DNA of 64,000 nucleotides from Henriciella sp. (GTDB lineage Bacteria; Pseudomonadota; Alphaproteobacteria; Caulobacterales; Hyphomonadaceae), in the NCBI GenBank assembly GCA_013213785.1, contig JABSPZ010000007.1, positions 1 through 64,000 on the forward strand, given 5' to 3'. Shown one piece after another: positions 63,323 to 64,000 of the stretch. Each line of letters starts with the position of its first letter. Positions within the stretch are counted from its first letter, which is position 1. A program made the translations under genes and the position numbers. A model generated the notes under the pieces. It was not told where the DNA came from, made no database searches, and was given only the letters and a program-made list of their open reading frames with translations.

Positions 63323-64000
63323 CTATTTGCGGCGGAAAAACCCGACAAAGCCAAACAATCCAGCAAGCAAAGATCCAATACCACCAGCAACGACAGTGAT
63401 CGGGCTAATTGACTGCGCGAGCGCTACGGCCTGACCGATCCGCGAGACCTCAACCTCGACAGAGTCGCGGAACGTGCGCAGAGGAAGCGCCTCCTGGTCC
63501 ATCAACGCGAAGAGCTCGATCACAAGCTCTTGGTTCCCTACGGCCATCGGGGTCACTTTCCAGCGCCAGACGTTTTCAGTTAGGGGCGATATGCGCTGTG
63601 TGGCGGGCGTCACGGCTTCGACATCGAACGCCTCGCCAGACACCAAGGCTTGAACCGTATCTGAAATTTGAGCTTCGCCTTCTACGATGTTGCCCGTGCC
63701 AGGCAGCGACTCCAAGGCATCATCATCACCGGTCGCATCCAATGAAAGCGTGACATAAAATGGACGTCCAAATCGCGCCGACTTCGGAGTTTCATGCGCA
63801 ATGGGGACTGTTCGCAAAGATGCCAGAAAATCGTCCGTCGAGGACGAGGCAACGCCGAACATAGTATCTGTATCAGGTTTTTCGGTGATGCTTCGAACCG
63901 CTTCGCGCACCGGTGTCGATCTGGCCAAGGGCGGCTCTTCCTCGATTGAGGCATCAAAACCGATACTGCCAGGCGGCGGCGCGCTCTGCGTGCTCGTTTC
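63323..64000 (-). CDS. Hypothetical protein with C-terminal membrane helix (5' end outside window)
   Basis: The frame is open from the right edge of the window to the stop at 63323, giving at least 225 residues of C-terminal sequence. It has a beta-sandwich-like stretch (RFGRPFYVTLSLDATG, AQISDTVQALVSGEAFDVEAVTPATQRISPLTENVWRWKVTPMAVGNQELVIELFAL), then a linker and one C-terminal hydrophobic helix followed by RRK. The beta stretch recalls domains attached to TIR, caspase-like or sensor proteins, but the N-terminal domain is not in view. No family can be named. Confidence 0.7.
   Translation of the reverse strand, partial: ETSTQSAPPPGSIGFDASIEEEPPLARSTPVREAVRSITEKPDTDTMFGVASSSTDDFLASLRTVPIAHETPKSARFGRPFYVTLSLDATGDDDALESLPGTGNIVEGEAQISDTVQALVSGEAFDVEAVTPATQRISPLTENVWRWKVTPMAVGNQELVIELFALMDQEALPLRTFRDSVEVEVSRIGQAVALAQSISPITVVAGGIGSLLAGLFGFVGFFRRK

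Noticed and set aside
1-64000. tRNA genes, CRISPR arrays, prophage or a complete insertion sequence
   Set aside because: I saw no cloverleaf-like tRNA sequence, no regularly spaced repeats, and no transposase or phage structural genes in the translations.

Overview
The window reads as chromosomal DNA of a marine, TonB-receptor-rich alphaproteobacterium. The likely group is Hyphomonadaceae/Maricaulales or a close relative; this is inferred from gene content and synteny, not from a marker gene. Supporting signs are the methyltransferase / comF / grxC / DUF1178 neighbourhood, a divergent Ohr/OhrR pair, a PKHD-type hydroxylase, an HxlR and ArsR regulator repertoire, and the carboxynorspermidine route to sym-homospermidine or norspermidine. 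Coding density is high and many neighbours overlap by 1 to 16 bases. I saw no rRNA, tRNA, CRISPR array, prophage or complete insertion sequence.

Layout. 0-6.4 kb (minus strand): a tightly coupled locus of a TonB-dependent receptor, a YfcC-family transporter, a lipoprotein cyanophycinase and an isoaspartyl peptidase. It looks like a complete outer-membrane-to-cytoplasm route for cyanophycin or another beta-aspartyl polymer. 6.7-12.1 kb: HxlR regulator, then MdaB-like quinone reductase, Nu-class-like GST, HD protein, LtrA protein, voltage-gated K+ channel and a FrnE-like DsbA protein. 12.4-20.2 kb is a decay-prone zone: a TonB receptor lacking its plug, a mosaic amine oxidase remnant, a TonB receptor tail and a broken diguanylate cyclase lie among intact SDR, Ohr/OhrR and diguanylate cyclase genes. 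20.3-21.9 kb: an iron-type divergent pair (PKHD hydroxylase and a lipoprotein) with a Fur-like box between them. 21.9-28.4 kb: pxpCBA (5-oxoprolinase) with an NRAMP-type transporter, a DUF2891 lipoprotein and a secreted sulfatase. 28.5-41.7 kb is mostly housekeeping: gltX, MBL hydrolase, oppBC, an RluC/D-type pseudouridine synthase, crcB, an AraC regulator with a DUF2306 protein, yaiI and argF.

41.8-49.6 kb: carboxynorspermidine dehydrogenase and decarboxylase separated by 4.5 kb that carries an arsR-arsI pair, a thioredoxin-like lipoprotein, a frameshifted amidohydrolase and an enoyl-CoA hydratase. 49.6-53.4 kb: VOC protein, SDR, BioC-like methyltransferase, comF, grxC and DUF1178. 53.4-57.7 kb: a membrane-anchored haloalkane dehalogenase faces an HxlR-led cluster of two tautomerase-fold proteins (one with cis-CaaD-type catalytic residues), an atypical SDR and an alpha/beta hydrolase. 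58-64 kb: AbgT transporter, an RluA-type pseudouridine synthase, a DUF3667 membrane protein, a stand-alone OppA and the 3' end of a gene that runs off the window.

Best candidates for follow-up are the cyanophycin-type TonB locus, the dehalogenase/tautomerase cluster, the three-copy OhrR operator with sequence ATCG-N4-CGAT, the amine oxidase mosaic, and a hairpin that overlaps the Shine-Dalgarno region of the frameshifted amidohydrolase.
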